Source: Drechmeria coniospora
Lineage: Eukaryota; Ascomycota; Sordariomycetes; Hypocreales; Ophiocordycipitaceae
DNA length: 64,000 bases
NCBI RefSeq assembly: GCF_001625195.1
Contig: NC_054391.1
Location: forward strand, 8,756,552 to 8,820,551
Direction of reading: 5' to 3'
Position numbers and translations under genes: made by a program. Every line of letters starts with the position of its first letter. Position 1 is the stretch's first letter. Positions 47,256 to 60,017 of this stretch are shown here, piece after piece. Below the pieces are notes generated by a model. The model ran no database searches, had not been told where the DNA came from, and saw only the letters and a list, made by a program, of their open reading frames with translations.

Positions 47256-50200
47256 GGCGGGGGCCGGGGTAGGCCGTCGAGGACGACGACCTGGCCACCA
47301 AGGTGCCGCGGGAGCTGGCCGGAAGGTTCGAAAGGCCCAGCCCTGGAGGAGCAACGAACCACCAGGGCGGTACGCCGCGTCGGTTAACCGCGTCCTCCAG
47401 CGTCACGACGAACGGGCAAGGCTGCCGCTCTCTAGGTGGCTGCCTCTCTCCAGGTCCCGGTCGTTCACTCGGCAGTCTGGCGTGATGTCCGATTTTTCCA
47501 CATCGGAGGGCGGACGAGACGGGGCGAGGCGAGGCCGGCCGGATCAGGAGAGGTGGAGGCTTTGCCGCCGTCGAGTCGACCGACAAGGAGGGACGGCGGA
47601 GAGGGTGACGGGTCCAGGGCGAGGAGGCAAACGAGACGCCGGTGAGAGACGGCGACGGAGGCTGAAGCGACGTCGAAGCGGCGGCCGGCAAGGCGAGGGA
47701 GTCGACACGGGCCAACGGCACGACGAGGCGGTGGAAGGCGATGGCGAAGACGGCGGCGTCGAGAATCTGCCTCAACGGGAGGAGGAGAGGTGCAAGGTTG
47801 CGAGGATGACGACGGCTGGCGGTTGATTCGATGCTTTCCCTGCGTCACCCATGCTTTCCCTGCGTCACAGCATGGCCGGCGTGGGAAACCCCCCAACACC
47901 ATGCCGCCGCCGTGAGCGAGCACCAGCCCAGCTACCTGTCGGCGGCACCAGGAGGTACGGAGCAGGCAGGCCGCGCACCAGCAAGGCACGGACGTGGGCG
48001 GCGTGATGATTCATGCCTGCAAGGAATTCCATGCACCGGTCGATCAGGCCAGAGAGCCATTCGGGAGGTGCGGCCCCGCTACATCTGATATATCACAAAC
48101 AGAATGCACGGATAAGTAAATATTGGACGTACCGAGTGAATGCCTGTGCAGTATTACTCCGTGCGTGCTTACAGTACAGTACTCGTAGTGTATTGCTTAC
48201 CGCACAGTTCTCGTGTACTTGCATGCGCAGAGTGCCGCAGGTGTGATGCTCCCCACGATGTTTTGGTATTCCACGCGGGCCGTTGCCACTCACAATCAAG
48301 TACCAGCACAGCACTCTCTGCAACTGCAGCACAAGTATTCCGTGCTTGTCATTGCATGCACACATGGCACATGCAAGTATTCATGGCATGTTCAGAGTAC
48401 GTGCCGTCGTGGCACACCGACCTGCGTCTGGGTATGATGCTTGCCGTTCACGGATGACTAAGCGTCATGCAGCGGGTGACGGTGCTCTTGCAAGTCCATC
48501 CAAGTTGGCCGTATGCCGTCCACCCTCGACGGCTCCCAGGAGGAACGTGGTATGGCTGTTGCCGACGGCAGTCGAGCTGGGACTCGGGAGGTGAATGCAT
48601 CCTGCGCATCAGGCGTCGCCCGTGGATCGCAGCCGGTGTGGAACGATGCAGTGTCGGGACTCGGGCACGGGCCTGGGCGGCTTGAGCGATGATCATTGTA
48701 CACCGTCATGTACATTTACCCGTGGTGACGTGACAATCCGTGCGGACGGAGGTGAACAATCTCCCACTCGCCGGTCTCGAGGTGGTTCTTGTCGACGAAG
48801 CAAGTACTGGCCGGAACTGTTAATATCGTTGTACGGAGTATGGAGTGTGCGAACCTATAATTACGTAACCATGTACTTACTAATACGGAGTACCCCGTAG
48901 TGGTCCTAGGTATTCGACGTCGACAGCGCTACGATTCTACTACTACTGTACATATAGATGTAATTGCTGTACTCCATACTTGCTGATCTACCGATATGTC
49001 CATGTACAGAGTACGGATTGCATGTCGTATGCTTATACTTGGTGCTGCCACCTATGAATATTCCTTGCCATCCGATTATGAATGCACACGCCATTACTGG
49101 GCCTACTTACAGAGTACATGTACGCCGCACGGAGTAATTAGTTGCAACTACTGTATACTACTTATGTACAGAGTACATGGTATTACACCGTACAGTACGG
49201 AGTGCATGGTGATTATACTGTACAGTACGGAGTGCATGGTACACCGTCCAGTACGGCTATTTGCATGTGCACCTCTGCAGTACAACTACTTACTTGCATG
49301 TACACCTCCGTACTCCGCACAGCACAACTTCTTGCATATAAGTACACCTCTGTGCAGTACGACCAAGTACTTGCATGTACACCTCCGTACTGCACAACTT
49401 CTTGCATGTACATCTCCGTGCACTACGACTACTTGCATGTACACCTCCGCACAGTACAACTGCTTGCATGTACAATGCACTGTGCCTGCCCGGAGCACGG
49501 ACGGACGGCTGGCCCTTGCATTCAGGCCTGACCGAGCCGCTACACGCGCGCGCCACGGGGTCGTGTGGCGCGCTTTCTGGGGATGACCTCACGCGGTAGG
49601 CACTCTGCAGTTGTAATGACTACTTGCGGCACATACGGTACCACCGCAACACACATGCACACTTGGGTAGTATTGCCTGCACACGCACCGAGTATTCCAT
49701 GCATGTGCCGGTGCCTTCACTGCACTCCGTATGCTCGTAAACGTTCCTCAACATGGCACAAGTACACACAGGTAGGTACGTACGGATTACTCTACTCGTA
49801 CTTGCACATGCGTTCAACGTGCATGAGCCTGTACGGAGCATGGAGTCTTGAAAGGCACTTGACCTCCGTGGCAATGCTTGTGCTTACCTGTCCCTGCTTC
49901 CATGTCGAGCATCGGTAATGTCATTTGAATCATCCAACCAGCCATGCTCGTCGGTGTTGGTACCGACCCTGCCGCTCCTACGGATGGGCAAAGCACACAA
50001 ACGAGGCCCAAGCTGGTTCGAGACACGCCATGACGGAGACGAGAAAGAGCGCAAGTCGTCCAGGCTGATGTCAAGGCCAGAAGGCGAAGCAGCCAGCCGA
50101 TGGCCCAGTCGAATGCGATTCAATCGAGTCCCGCGTCGTCGTCGGTTGCTTCGACTTCACCATCGCAAACGTAGCGCACGGGGCCAAAGCACGAGAAACA

Positions 50201-50325
50201 ATGGCGTCGTCCAAGGCTCCAAGGGGTATATATCCATTAATAGCCGCCCTCGGTCCAGAACGGATTTCGCCCCGTGGCGAGCACCCGCGTCCCGTCGTGC
50301 CGTTGCTTTTTCCACCGCTCCGCGC
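47256..50325. other. Repeat-rich spacer, transcription factor to MSN5
   Basis: About 3.1 kb without a recognisable gene. The first 800 bp are GC-rich promoter-like sequence of the transcription factor. From 48,100 to 49,900 it is GTAC-rich with many TACGGAGTA motifs and two irregular tandem arrays. The stretch 49,900-50,325 is the 3' flank of MSN5. Confidence 0.45.
49150..49475. repeat. Two adjoining irregular minisatellites
   Basis: From 49,150 to 49,250 a unit of about 30 bp (GTACAGTACGGAGTGCATGG) occurs three times. From about 49,255 to 49,475 a unit of 30-39 bp (CTTGCATGTACACCTCCGTA plus CTGCACAACTA) recurs about seven times with changes. Confidence 0.85.
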
Positions 50326-53300
50326 CTAGACTTGGTTGTTCCCGAATAGGGTCGACACCCCTTCGAGCCCATCCGGCGTCGCTCGTCCGTCCGCCGGCAG
50401 CATGACGCCCCGCGTCGCCCTCGAGTCGGACGTGTCGTTCATGAACCCCTGCGCCATCTTGCTCCGCGCCTGCCGCTTTCCCCGCGACGCCGCGTCAAAC
50501 CCTGCGCTCTTGGCCAGCTTTCCCATCTCCGACACGCTCACCCCCTTGAGGTCCTTCAGCAGGTCCATGACGACGGCCCTCTGCTGCCGCGTGTGCGATC
50601 CCGGCTTCGTCATGTACTCGCCGAGCCGGTCCAGGTCCTGCGCCGCGACGCTCGGCAGCGACAGCATCACGTTCCGGGGCGTTGCCGTCTGCGATCCGTA
50701 GTAGACGACAATGGCGGCGATCAACGACGCCAACTCCTTCTGCACCTCCACAAAGTACGCCTCGTGGTAGGATGTCACGCAGGCCTTGAGCACGTCCGAC
50801 GACATGTACTCCCGGATCACCATCGCCAGCTGGGGCGGCATGGGCGGCAGCCTCGACGACGCTCGCCCGCTTCTCGCGTCCTGGTCGCCCGAGTTCGACG
50901 GCACCTGTCCGATCCCCTGCTCCGTCTGAAACTCGGGGACGAGCGAGAGGAACAGTCGAAGCGTCATTCCGCAGCAGCGCGTGTCCCTCACGCGTATGAC
51001 GTGCGTGCAGAAAACCAGCAGCGGCTCCACGATTTCTTGGTGCGACAGGCAGAATCTCCGCAGCGACGGGAACGCCTCGCCGTTCTCCGCCCCCGCGTTC
51101 CCTCCTGCCCGTGACCTCAACGTCGGGGGGCCTGGCACGTCGGTTAGCTCTCGCGTCGCCTTCGGACGCCGCGCGGGCGGGGGCAGGCTGCTCCACTGAC
51201 TTGACTTGGTAGGATCGAGAAAGTCCGCCACCATCATGACGGCCGTGTAGGTGACCTGCCGCAGGATGCTCTCCGCCTTCATCTCCTCCTTAAGCCCCGA
51301 CTCGCCGTCGGCCGCAAGCGTCTGCTGCCGCTCCATCTTCTCCCACTCGCCTTGGATCTTGGCGTTCATCTGCTGGAAGCAGGCGGCGATGAGCTGAGGC
51401 AAGAAATTCTCCCGGTGGTCCACCGGGCAGTCGTCCACCAGGTAGCGAACGAGATTCAAAAGGTTGCTCTGCTGGTGCGTCGACAGCCATATCGAGTCGG
51501 CGAACAAGGCGTTGGACAAGGGCCCGGAGAGGCCGTCGAAGCCGTAAAACTGCAGCTCCAGCCTGCTCATGCAGTAGATGATGGCGTACGCCGTTTCCCT
51601 GACAAATCGCACGGAGCCGCGGATGGTGGATGCGAGACCCTCGACCGTGTTCTTCTTGTCCACGACGCGAGCGTAGAAGTCGTCCTTGCTCCCTTCGGAT
51701 ATTCCGGCCTGCCAGAATCGGTCGCTGAGAATTCTCGAAACCACGGGCCGCATTTCCGGACCGAGAAGCTGCCAGCTCTCCGGGTTATGCGTCGCGTGGG
51801 CGTATCTGTCCCCCGTTAGCAGGGCATGGCATCCCCGAGGCGCATGGCGAACCGACGCACCGCAAGTACTCCAACAGATCCGCGAGAATGCTGGAGAACC
51901 CCTCCTGCCATAAGGCGTACGAGGCCTGGAAAGAAGGTGACGTCTTATCCAGCCGTTCCACCGAGAAGGCCAGGAAGGTCTTGGTCGCTCGCAGCGGCAA
52001 TCCCTTGGCAGCATGTCAGAGCGGATCGAATGGCACGTACTGCAGGACGCCACTTACTTTCAGCCTTTCTTCCAGCTCGACTTGAACTGCCAATCCCTCG
52101 GCATCGAGCGCCGCGGCCCCCCAGTCTTCGATTTCGTGCGCCTTGCGGCTGGCCAGGTATCGCTGGGCCTTGTCGAGCCCAAGAAACTCGCAGAAATTCG
52201 AATAGGAGCTCAGCGACGCCCTGACGTTTGCGGCCTGCCACTGAGCCTTGACAGGTTCGACAAACTCGGACAGCTTTTTGATCTTGGTTTCCGTGTCGAT
52301 GGTGCTGGATCGGTGGCTGCGTTCGAGGTCAGCATGATTTCCCTTCGACACCTGCTCGGAGGTTGGACGTACATGATGAGGAAAAGAAAGCTTTGGTACG
52401 CAAGAGTGCGCTTCTCGTCCAAGGTACCGGAAGCCATCATTTCATCCACCCGGGCCTCGATTTGGCCGTACACGTTCTACGGCCGAGCCAGTTAGACAGA
52501 GGCCAAGGGCACGATGATAAATTGCGAGCACAAGACGTACCAGGAGGTGGTCGGGCATTTCGGCCGCCAGACGTTGAAGCTCAATCATGCTCTCTCCCTG
52601 CAGCTCCTTGATCGCTTCGTTGAGAGGGCGGTATTCGGGCTCGGGGGCGGGCCAGGTCATGAGAATGTGCTCGAGAACCTTTAGCATGACGTCTGTGTTC
52701 TTGTTCAACGCCGTGGTCGAGAAATACACAAGCAGCTGGAGGCATCGCTTGCGAATCAACGGGTCCTTTGACCGATACGGCGTTAGCATCAGCGAGCACG
52801 CCGGTCCATCGGACAGGGGGAACGTACTTCGAATTTCATCTGAAATAGCTTTTCGCACCACGAAGCCAGAAGCCCATCCACCTCGGTTGCTTGTTCAGCC
52901 TAGACGAGCTTAGCATTTGGGTCGGGATCGTCCGAGTGTCGACGTACCGAATCCTGGGTGTGATGCCTCTTCCACCTAACGTAGCCTTTTAGGGCTGCTT
53001 CAACAAGGGTGAAGCGGGCGTCAATCTTCAGGGCTGGCATCGAATGCTTGGTATAGTTCCGTTCTGCCATCGTCAGTCCATTATCGTCTCTCCGCCCCGC
53101 GCACCAAGGCGTCGTCAGACTCACTGTCGAAAATCGGCTCCTCTTTAGACAGTTGTTGAATGACGTATTCTGTGCTCGTGAGAATGTGAGAAACGGCCTC
53201 CACAAGCCTCAGTTGGACGATGAGCTCAACAATTTGGCAGCTGTATCTGCGATAGTTTCCAAGAAAGGCGTGTCGCTCTGGCATCGTGTCGGTGTCCTCC

Positions 53301-54833
53301 ATGAGGAACAAATAGGAGGGATCGGTCGAGTCGTCCCGGAAGCTCTCGTAGCGCACTAGCCTCGAGCCGCAGACCTCCAGAAGCGGACCGATGAGAGGCG
53401 TGACCAAATCACTGTGTCCCAAAGACCGATTTCCCAGGATCCTGGTCCAGGTGACGACAACAGGGATGGACACCATGAGGCTCGGGCTTTGCACCACTTG
53501 GAGCAGGAGGGACAGAAATTCGGGACGGGCAGCGGTGCTTGGGATCTTGGCGGATTTCCGCTCAAAGTAATCGCCGACGGAGGAGAGCATCTTGGAACTG
53601 GTCAGCTGCGGGCATGGGCTTTCGGGGAGGGGAGGGGAGGGGGAATGGAGGGGTTCTTTTTTTTGAGAGTGCATTCGGTCAACGAACCTCTGAAAGCTTC
53701 TTCAGAACCTGGTACTTGTCGTCGTCGATGTCGTCGGCGTCGACCGTTGCCCACTCGAAGAGACTTTTGCACAGACCAACGGAATCAAGGTTATACATGG
53801 GAGCAACGAGGTCGAGAAACTCGTCATCGGTGAAGTTTGTCCGGCCGTAGAGGGCGTGCAAAGCTTCCAAGGCAGCCTAAGCAAAAAAAAAATCAGCGTC
53901 TGTCGGCGATCGTCGCGGTCAGCCGGCGGTCGGGTCGGTCCCGTGTACCTTTTGCACCTCGACGTGAGAGGAAGCTAAGCCGGCGGTCATGACGGCGACG
54001 CAGTGGGCTGCGGAAATGGCCTTTGGGATCGCCCAAGGCATGAGAGATAGCAGGAGGGAAAAGGCCTTGAGGGTGCAAGCCTTGACGTCGGCGTTCTCCT
54101 TGTCGGGGGAATTGATGCAATAGTTGAGCAAGGTGGCGATGCGGCTGAGCCAGCCGTCGTGGCCCTCGCGGACATCCGGGCCCGGTTGCCGGTTCGGAAA
54201 GGCCTCGGCGAGGACGGCGGTCGGGGTGAAGATCTCGACGCATGCCTTGCTGAGAACGCCCTCCCTCATGGCGACGACGGGGTCATCGCCGGCAAAGACT
54301 TCGTCGGACAGCGTCTCGAGGATGAACATGACAAGTTCCTTGTGGACGGCGGAATCGTTGGTCTGCCACAGCTGGAGGAGCATGGCGTCCATGTCCATCC
54401 AGTCGGCCCCCCAGCACCGTTTAGCAACCTCGACCCACAGCTGGGCAGTTTTATTCCTCAGGTACATGGGGTCCTCCCTCGATATCGCCTGGCTGAGGTC
54501 CAAGACCCAGGTCCGTAGGGCGACTGCCTGTTCGGGGCTGTAGGTTGCCCATCGGTAGCGTATCGAGTGCTCGAGGATGGAGAGTGCGTAGTGGCGAACG
54601 ACGGGGGACTGAGACTTGTCCGCGGCCAGCTTGTAGCCTTGAAGAGGCGCCTCGGGCACTTCCTTGACGTCCTCGAGAAAGGCCTGAGCTTGCTGGCGAG
54701 CGCTGTTGGCGGAGAAGGAGCTGTGGACGACCTCGAGAGCTTGGTGGACCTTGGTCAAGATATCGGCATCGGCCCCGGCAGCCGGCGTGTTGGCCGAGGG
54801 CTGAAGGCCTCCGTTGGCAGTGATGGTGTCCAT
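50326..54833 (-). CDS. MSN5: Karyopherin Msn5 / exportin-5 family nuclear transport receptor
   Basis: Ten minus-strand exons: 54833-53949, 53876-53688, 53590-53125, 53063-52948, 52899-52828, 52765-52541, 52476-52373, 52316-52058, 52003-51861 and 51805-50326. They sum to 1312 residues, a normal length. The N-terminus is importin-beta/exportin-like ([40 protein letters not shown]). HEAT-like helices fill the rest, and the tail ([20 protein letters not shown]) is Msn5-like. Yeast Msn5 exports phosphorylated proteins such as Pho4 and Mig1. Introns are 48-97 nt; acceptors such as CCAAG were chosen to keep the family sequence ([14 protein letters not shown]). The exon count is high for this window. 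Small exons 4-9 are the least certain part. Confidence 0.9.
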
Positions 54834-55746
54834 CTAGAGGAAGAAGGGTGCCGGGAGATGAGTCGTCGGATCGCGGGGGGGGGGCTCGAAAGAGCATTCA
54901 GCAGCGCCCCGGAGCCGTGATGAGACGGAGGGAATGACGGAGAGTATCGGAGTTTGGGCTAGCAAGCCGGCCACGCATCGATGGTGCAGACTGCAATGCT
55001 CGGCAACGGCAACGTCGACGGGATGAAAATGGTGACCAGTCGTTGCGTTTGGCCTGCAGAGCTGCAGAGACCAGCAGTGCAGAGCCTGATGAGGATCGGC
55101 AACTCGAAGGCGGCGGCGACTGAGGGGTGGGCGAGGTATTGATTTGCTGGGAAGGTTTGAGGCGCCGCAGAACGTATCAGTACAGGGTGTAGCTATGCGC
55201 ACTTGAGAGGCTCCGGTAGATGGACGTGAGAGTTTGTGCTGAGCGAAACATTGCAATTATCATGGGAAATGAGCGGCGAGAAGCGGTGGCAGTCGAAAGA
55301 TAATTAGCTGCCGAAGTCACCTCGAACAGCTTGAGCAGGCGGCTGATAAGAGTGGGGGTTGGCACAGGGCCGATTCGCGGTCCGGTCGCAGGCTGATACA
55401 ATTGCCCAGCCGCCTCCGCTCGCTGTATTCCAGTTGTTCGTTCGCGGGCAATGAATGGCCTGTTCGCTCCAGCTCCTTCGACTCCACACAAAGCCTCGTG
55501 TTTGGAATTTCGGTCGCGTCTCCCTCTCCCCATCCGCTTCCGATCTTCACACCACCGGTTTCTCAAATAGGCCGGGCGCTGAATCGAGCCGATCGCCCGC
55601 TCGTTCGCTCCCTCACAGCCGGCAGCGTGGGAGGGAAGCTGAGGCTGCATGGGCCTTCCTAGCCGCCGCCGCCCCGACAAGCACAGTGACGGAGGGTGAG
55701 GAGGATTGACTGATGACCGCCGGGAATGAAAGGGATGGTCATACGT

Positions 55747-55786
<40 letters not shown>

Positions 55787-55917
55787 TACATGCACCCACG
55801 GCGCCCGACGACGACGTGGCACGAACGGCGGGCGACGACGACGACGACGACAACGACGGACGGCACAGGCACGGCACATTGACCAGACGACACCATCTCG
55901 GTGCCCGCCCGAGCGCC
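54834..55917. other. Divergent promoter region, MSN5 and kinase gene
   Basis: About 1.1 kb between divergent start codons. A G run at about 54,877 and a (CA)18 microsatellite at 55,748-55,784 are the only notable features. No gene is recognised. Confidence 0.5.
55748..55784. repeat. (CA)18 dinucleotide microsatellite
   Basis: An uninterrupted CA run about 135 bp upstream of the kinase start codon. Confidence 0.97.
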
Positions 55918-57393
55918 ATGGCGGACAGGACCCGCGAGGCCGACGACGGCAACGAAGCTCTCGACCCCGAGCTCCTGTACTCGAAGGAGTACTGCATAGG
56001 TGAGGGCCGTTCCGCAGCGGCCTCGGCCTCGGCCTCGTCGACTAACGCCGACGCCGTCGGGGGAAAACAGGCGGTGGCAGCTTCGGCAAGGTCTACAAAG
56101 GGTGCGTCGCCGTCCCGTTGCCCGTCCCCTCTGCCGCCCCATCGCTGACCCTCCTGGGGCACCCGTGCAGTGTCGACAAACGAACGGGACAGGCCGTGGC
56201 CATCAAGGTGATTGACATTGAAAACGCCGACGACGAGGTCGAAGACATCATCCAGGAAATCGCCATCCTATCCGAGCTGCAGTCGCCGTACGTGACCAAG
56301 TACTACGGCTCCTACGCCAAGGGGGCCGAGCTGTGGATCGTCATGGAATTCTGCGCCGGCGGAAGCTGCGCGGACCTTATGAAGCCGGGCCTGATTGGCG
56401 AGGATTACATTGCCATCATGATCCGCGAGTTGCTGATGGGGCTGGACTACCTGCACTCGGACAAGAAGCTGCACAGAGACATCAAAGGTGAGTGGCATCG
56501 GGCGATGGAATGACCGACGGACGACGAAGGATTGGCTGACGACGACGTGCGCAGCCGCCAACGTTTTGCTCAGCTCCGGGGGACAGGTCAAGCTTGCCGA
56601 CTTTGGCGTCTCGGGCCAGCTCTCGGCGACGATGACGAAGAAGAACACGTTTGTCGGCACGCCCTTTTGGATGGCGCCCGAGGTCATCAAGCAGTCCGGC
56701 TACGACCACAAGGCCGACATCTGGTCGCTCGGCATCACGGCCCTCGAGCTGGCCAAGGGCGAGCCGCCCTACGCCGACATCCACCCGATGAAGGTGCTCT
56801 TCCTCATCCCCAAGAACCCGCCGCCGAGGCTCGAAGGCAACTTCACAAAGGCCTTCAAGGACTTTGTCGAGCTCTGCCTGCAGCGAGACCCCAAGGACCG
56901 GCCGACGGCAAAGGACCTGCTGCGGCACCCGTTCGTCCGCAAGGCGAAGAAGACGACGTACCTCACCGAGCTGATTGAGCGGCACAGCCGATGGGCGCTG
57001 ACGCACAAGGGAGACGACGACGACGGATGGGAGGCCGACGGCGCCGCCGGCCCGGCCGAGCGAGAGAGGGTGGACGAGGACATGTGGGACTTTGGCACCG
57101 TGCGCCTCGTCGGCCACCGCGGCGGACTCGTCCACCGGCCGGGGCTCAACGCCATGGACGAGAGCGCGACGAACGCGCGACGGGCGCGCTCGTCGGACGA
57201 GCCCGACGAGCACGGCACCAAGCGACGGGACCCGAGCCCGGCCAAGGCGCGCGATGCAGCGCCGCAGCCCAGCGACACGCTCAAGGCGGCCAACCAGGGC
57301 CTCGCGCGCCAGACGAGCCCCCAGCGCAAGCCGGTCGCGTCGCAGCAGCAGGCCGCGCAGGCTGCGCCGCCGGCGAGCCCGACGAAGGCGACG

Positions 57394-57443
<50 letters not shown>

Positions 57444-58164
57444 TCGTCAGGGGTCCGAGACGCCGATGAGGAACATTCCCGGCCGATGGCCGGATCAGTC
57501 CTCGCAGTCGCCCGAGTACGACCGGGCGCTGCAGGCGCAGCTCCAGCGCGACATGGGCCTCCTGAACCTAAACTTGGTGGGCGGAAAGGGGACGGCGCCG
57601 CCGCCGCCTCCGCACGTCACACCATCCTCGTCGTCGGAAGCGCGGGCGCCGGCGATGATGATTCCCGAGATACCGCCGTATCGGGGCTCCGGCCAGCGGA
57701 TGGCTTTGCAGCACCAGGCGGCGCAGCGAGCGCCGAGCGTGAGCCTCGTGCCGGCCGAGACCCCTTCGGCGGCGGCATCTGCACCGGCACCGGCACCGGC
57801 ACCGACGCCGACGCCGTCGTCCTTTCCGTCGCCGGCGCCGGCGAACCCCAACGGCGAGCTGGACGCGCTCAACGACGTCTTTTTCCCGGCGCTCGAGGAA
57901 GCGCTGAAGAGGAGACAGACGCGGCTGCAGCAGGCCTTGAAGCCGAAGCCCGGCGTCGCCGCGACGGCGAAGCAGCAGCGTTGCGAGGCGGCCCACGAGA
58001 AGCTGCGCGGCCTCGTGTACAAGCTGGCCAACGTCTGCAAGGAGATTGACCACTACGACAAGGCCGAGCCGGTGGGGATGGGGAGGGACGTCACCAACTT
58101 TCTCGAGGGCCTCTTGGAGGAGATATTGGTGCGCGTCGAGCCGCTCGACGAAGAGGAGGCGTGA
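55918..58164 (+). CDS. Germinal-centre kinase III (Mst3/Ysk1-type Ste20 kinase)
   Basis: Exons 55918-55999, 56071-56101, 56171-56487 and 56555-58164 give 679 residues. The kinase domain (about residues 24-275) is complete: glycine loop [15 protein letters not shown] lysine, HRDIKAANVLL catalytic loop, DFG, and activation segment [14 protein letters not shown]. It closely matches the Mst3/Ysk1/Mst4 branch (fission yeast Ppk11, Neurospora MST-1 type). The C-terminal half is disordered with a run of about 18 Ala encoded by GCC, Pro-rich stretches, and a conserved helical end ([20 protein letters not shown]). Such kinases act in morphogenesis, septation and cell polarity with MO25/striatin partners. 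The second exon has only 31 nt. The kinase family is certain, the exact orthologue less so. Confidence 0.93.
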
Positions 58165-60017
58165 TTCCCGCCCGCATCGAAGAAGACGACCTGACGAAGC
58201 GACACGGGAGCCGGCAGGCAGGCAGGTAGGCCGGCAGGCAAGCGAGAGACGAAAGGCAAATGTCGATTCGTCGGTCACTGATGAATTGGATGATGGATTG
58301 GCTAGTATTGGTCGGTGTTGGGAGCGGACGACGCGATGGCAGCCGAAGCGGCGATGGCAGCCGAAGCGCCGCACACGGCGAGGGACGATTTCTGAATAGG
58401 CGCGACTGAGGGCGCTTTGTGCGAGCAGGACGCAAGCAAAGACACGGATGGATATACATCTATATTGTTCGCTCAGCGGCGTCGCGGGGTCCGGCCAATC
58501 TGCATCGCCGACGACCTCGCCCACGTACAGGTGCTCATGTCGAGGCCCCCTACGACGGAGTACATGCGCAGTACCTGCGGAGTACATAGATGCTCGTTGA
58601 AGGTACATGAAATGGCCGTTAAAGGTGGTGCTGGCGACCTGGGTACCAGCCCTGGCGACCTGCCACATGTACATGCAAGTACTGCAAGTACACGAGTCTG
58701 TAGGCTTGTGAGCAGGTGTTGAGAGGCGTGGGAGAAGGTGACGGTATGCCTGTGAGTAGGTGAATGGACAGTAGGCGAATGGACAGTAGGCATACTTATA
58801 TGCGATGAGGTGAAGGTGTCAGCAGGTGTATGCACATGCACCAAGTACCCCACCTCTTGTCCGTGCATGTAAATGTACTTGAGATGCCAGTATTAATACA
58901 CCGTACGAATAATAATTAATACTTGCACACGTACTTGTGGAGTACATGTACTGTAAGTAAGTAAGTAATGCCGGGTTGGAACGATTAATACTGTACTGCA
59001 AGTACGTATAAAGTACAGTACTTGCATAAAACTCGAGTTGGACTTTGCGGCTGGCGGGTATTCGACCCAAGTAGGTTAGGGCTTCGCGGCGGTTGGCTCG
59101 CGGCGGTTGGCTCGCGGCGGTTGGCTCGCGACGGTTGGCTCGGAGCTTGTCGCTCTCCGCTCTTCCTCCGAACGAGCGGCGCCGAAGGAGAAAACTTGTC
59201 GGCCGCGTGGTGTGGATCGTTGCCGGAGCTAAGTGAATTTACAGTACTTGCAGACACCGTACGTACCTACTCAATACTGTACATACAACCAAGTACGGAG
59301 TTAACTAGCAACTACATGTACTTGGGTATACTGTCCTGCTTGTACTTATCAGCACTGCATTCTAGAGTTATTTCCTGCTTCCGCCTGTACTCCGTATTGC
59401 ATTTGTATATACAAGTATTACTTGCGGCTTGCCAGTCAAGTCCACCTGTACAAGTATCCCAAGTACAGGTGCTGTACACCTAGCAGCAGCACTCCTAGCA
59501 GCAGTACTCCTAGCAGCAGTACTCCGTACTTGCAGGTGCAACATCACCCTCGCGTACAATCACGTTCAGCAGGTGCTCTTATCGAGCGCTTCAGTCCTCG
59601 ACGCCATTGGACATCCGCCACCCACGCGATGCGTATTCAACTTCGGCTCCCAACGCACTACCGTGTACCTTTCTCCTCACTACCATCTCCGCGCCGTGCA
59701 ATGCCCATCGACCATCCTTTACCAGCTGCTTCGAAGCTCGCCTTGGGGATTCCAGGACCCCCCCATCGAGACCCTCTTTTTCCGCCTCGTCCGGCCATGC
59801 CATTGGTTGGGGAAAAGGTCGGTGCCGAACATGGTTGGTCGGTGGGTTCGACGCTCCCATTTCCTAGGGCAGGAACTCGTCGGCCTATTTAAACTAGCCC
59901 GAGGGCCAGATTTGCCGGATGACGGAGAGACGGCCATCCCGCAATCCAACTTTTTCTCTCTCCAAACCTCCTTTTCCCCTCCCACCCACGGACGGACGGC
60001 ATTTGCATCGAGCCACC
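58165..60017. other. Intergenic spacer, kinase gene to IDH1
   Basis: About 1.9 kb with no recognisable gene. It contains TACGGAGTA-type motifs (58,555; 59,293; 59,388; 59,520), a 14-bp repeat CGGCGGTTGGCTCG x4 at about 59,088-59,145, and a 15-bp repeat CTAGCAGCAGTACTC x3 at about 59,478-59,524. Confidence 0.5.
59886..59893 (+). promoter_or_regulatory. TATA-like element upstream of IDH1
   Basis: TATTTAAA lies 125 bp upstream of the IDH1 start codon in otherwise GC-rich sequence. Position and sequence suit a TATA box; not proven. Confidence 0.35.
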
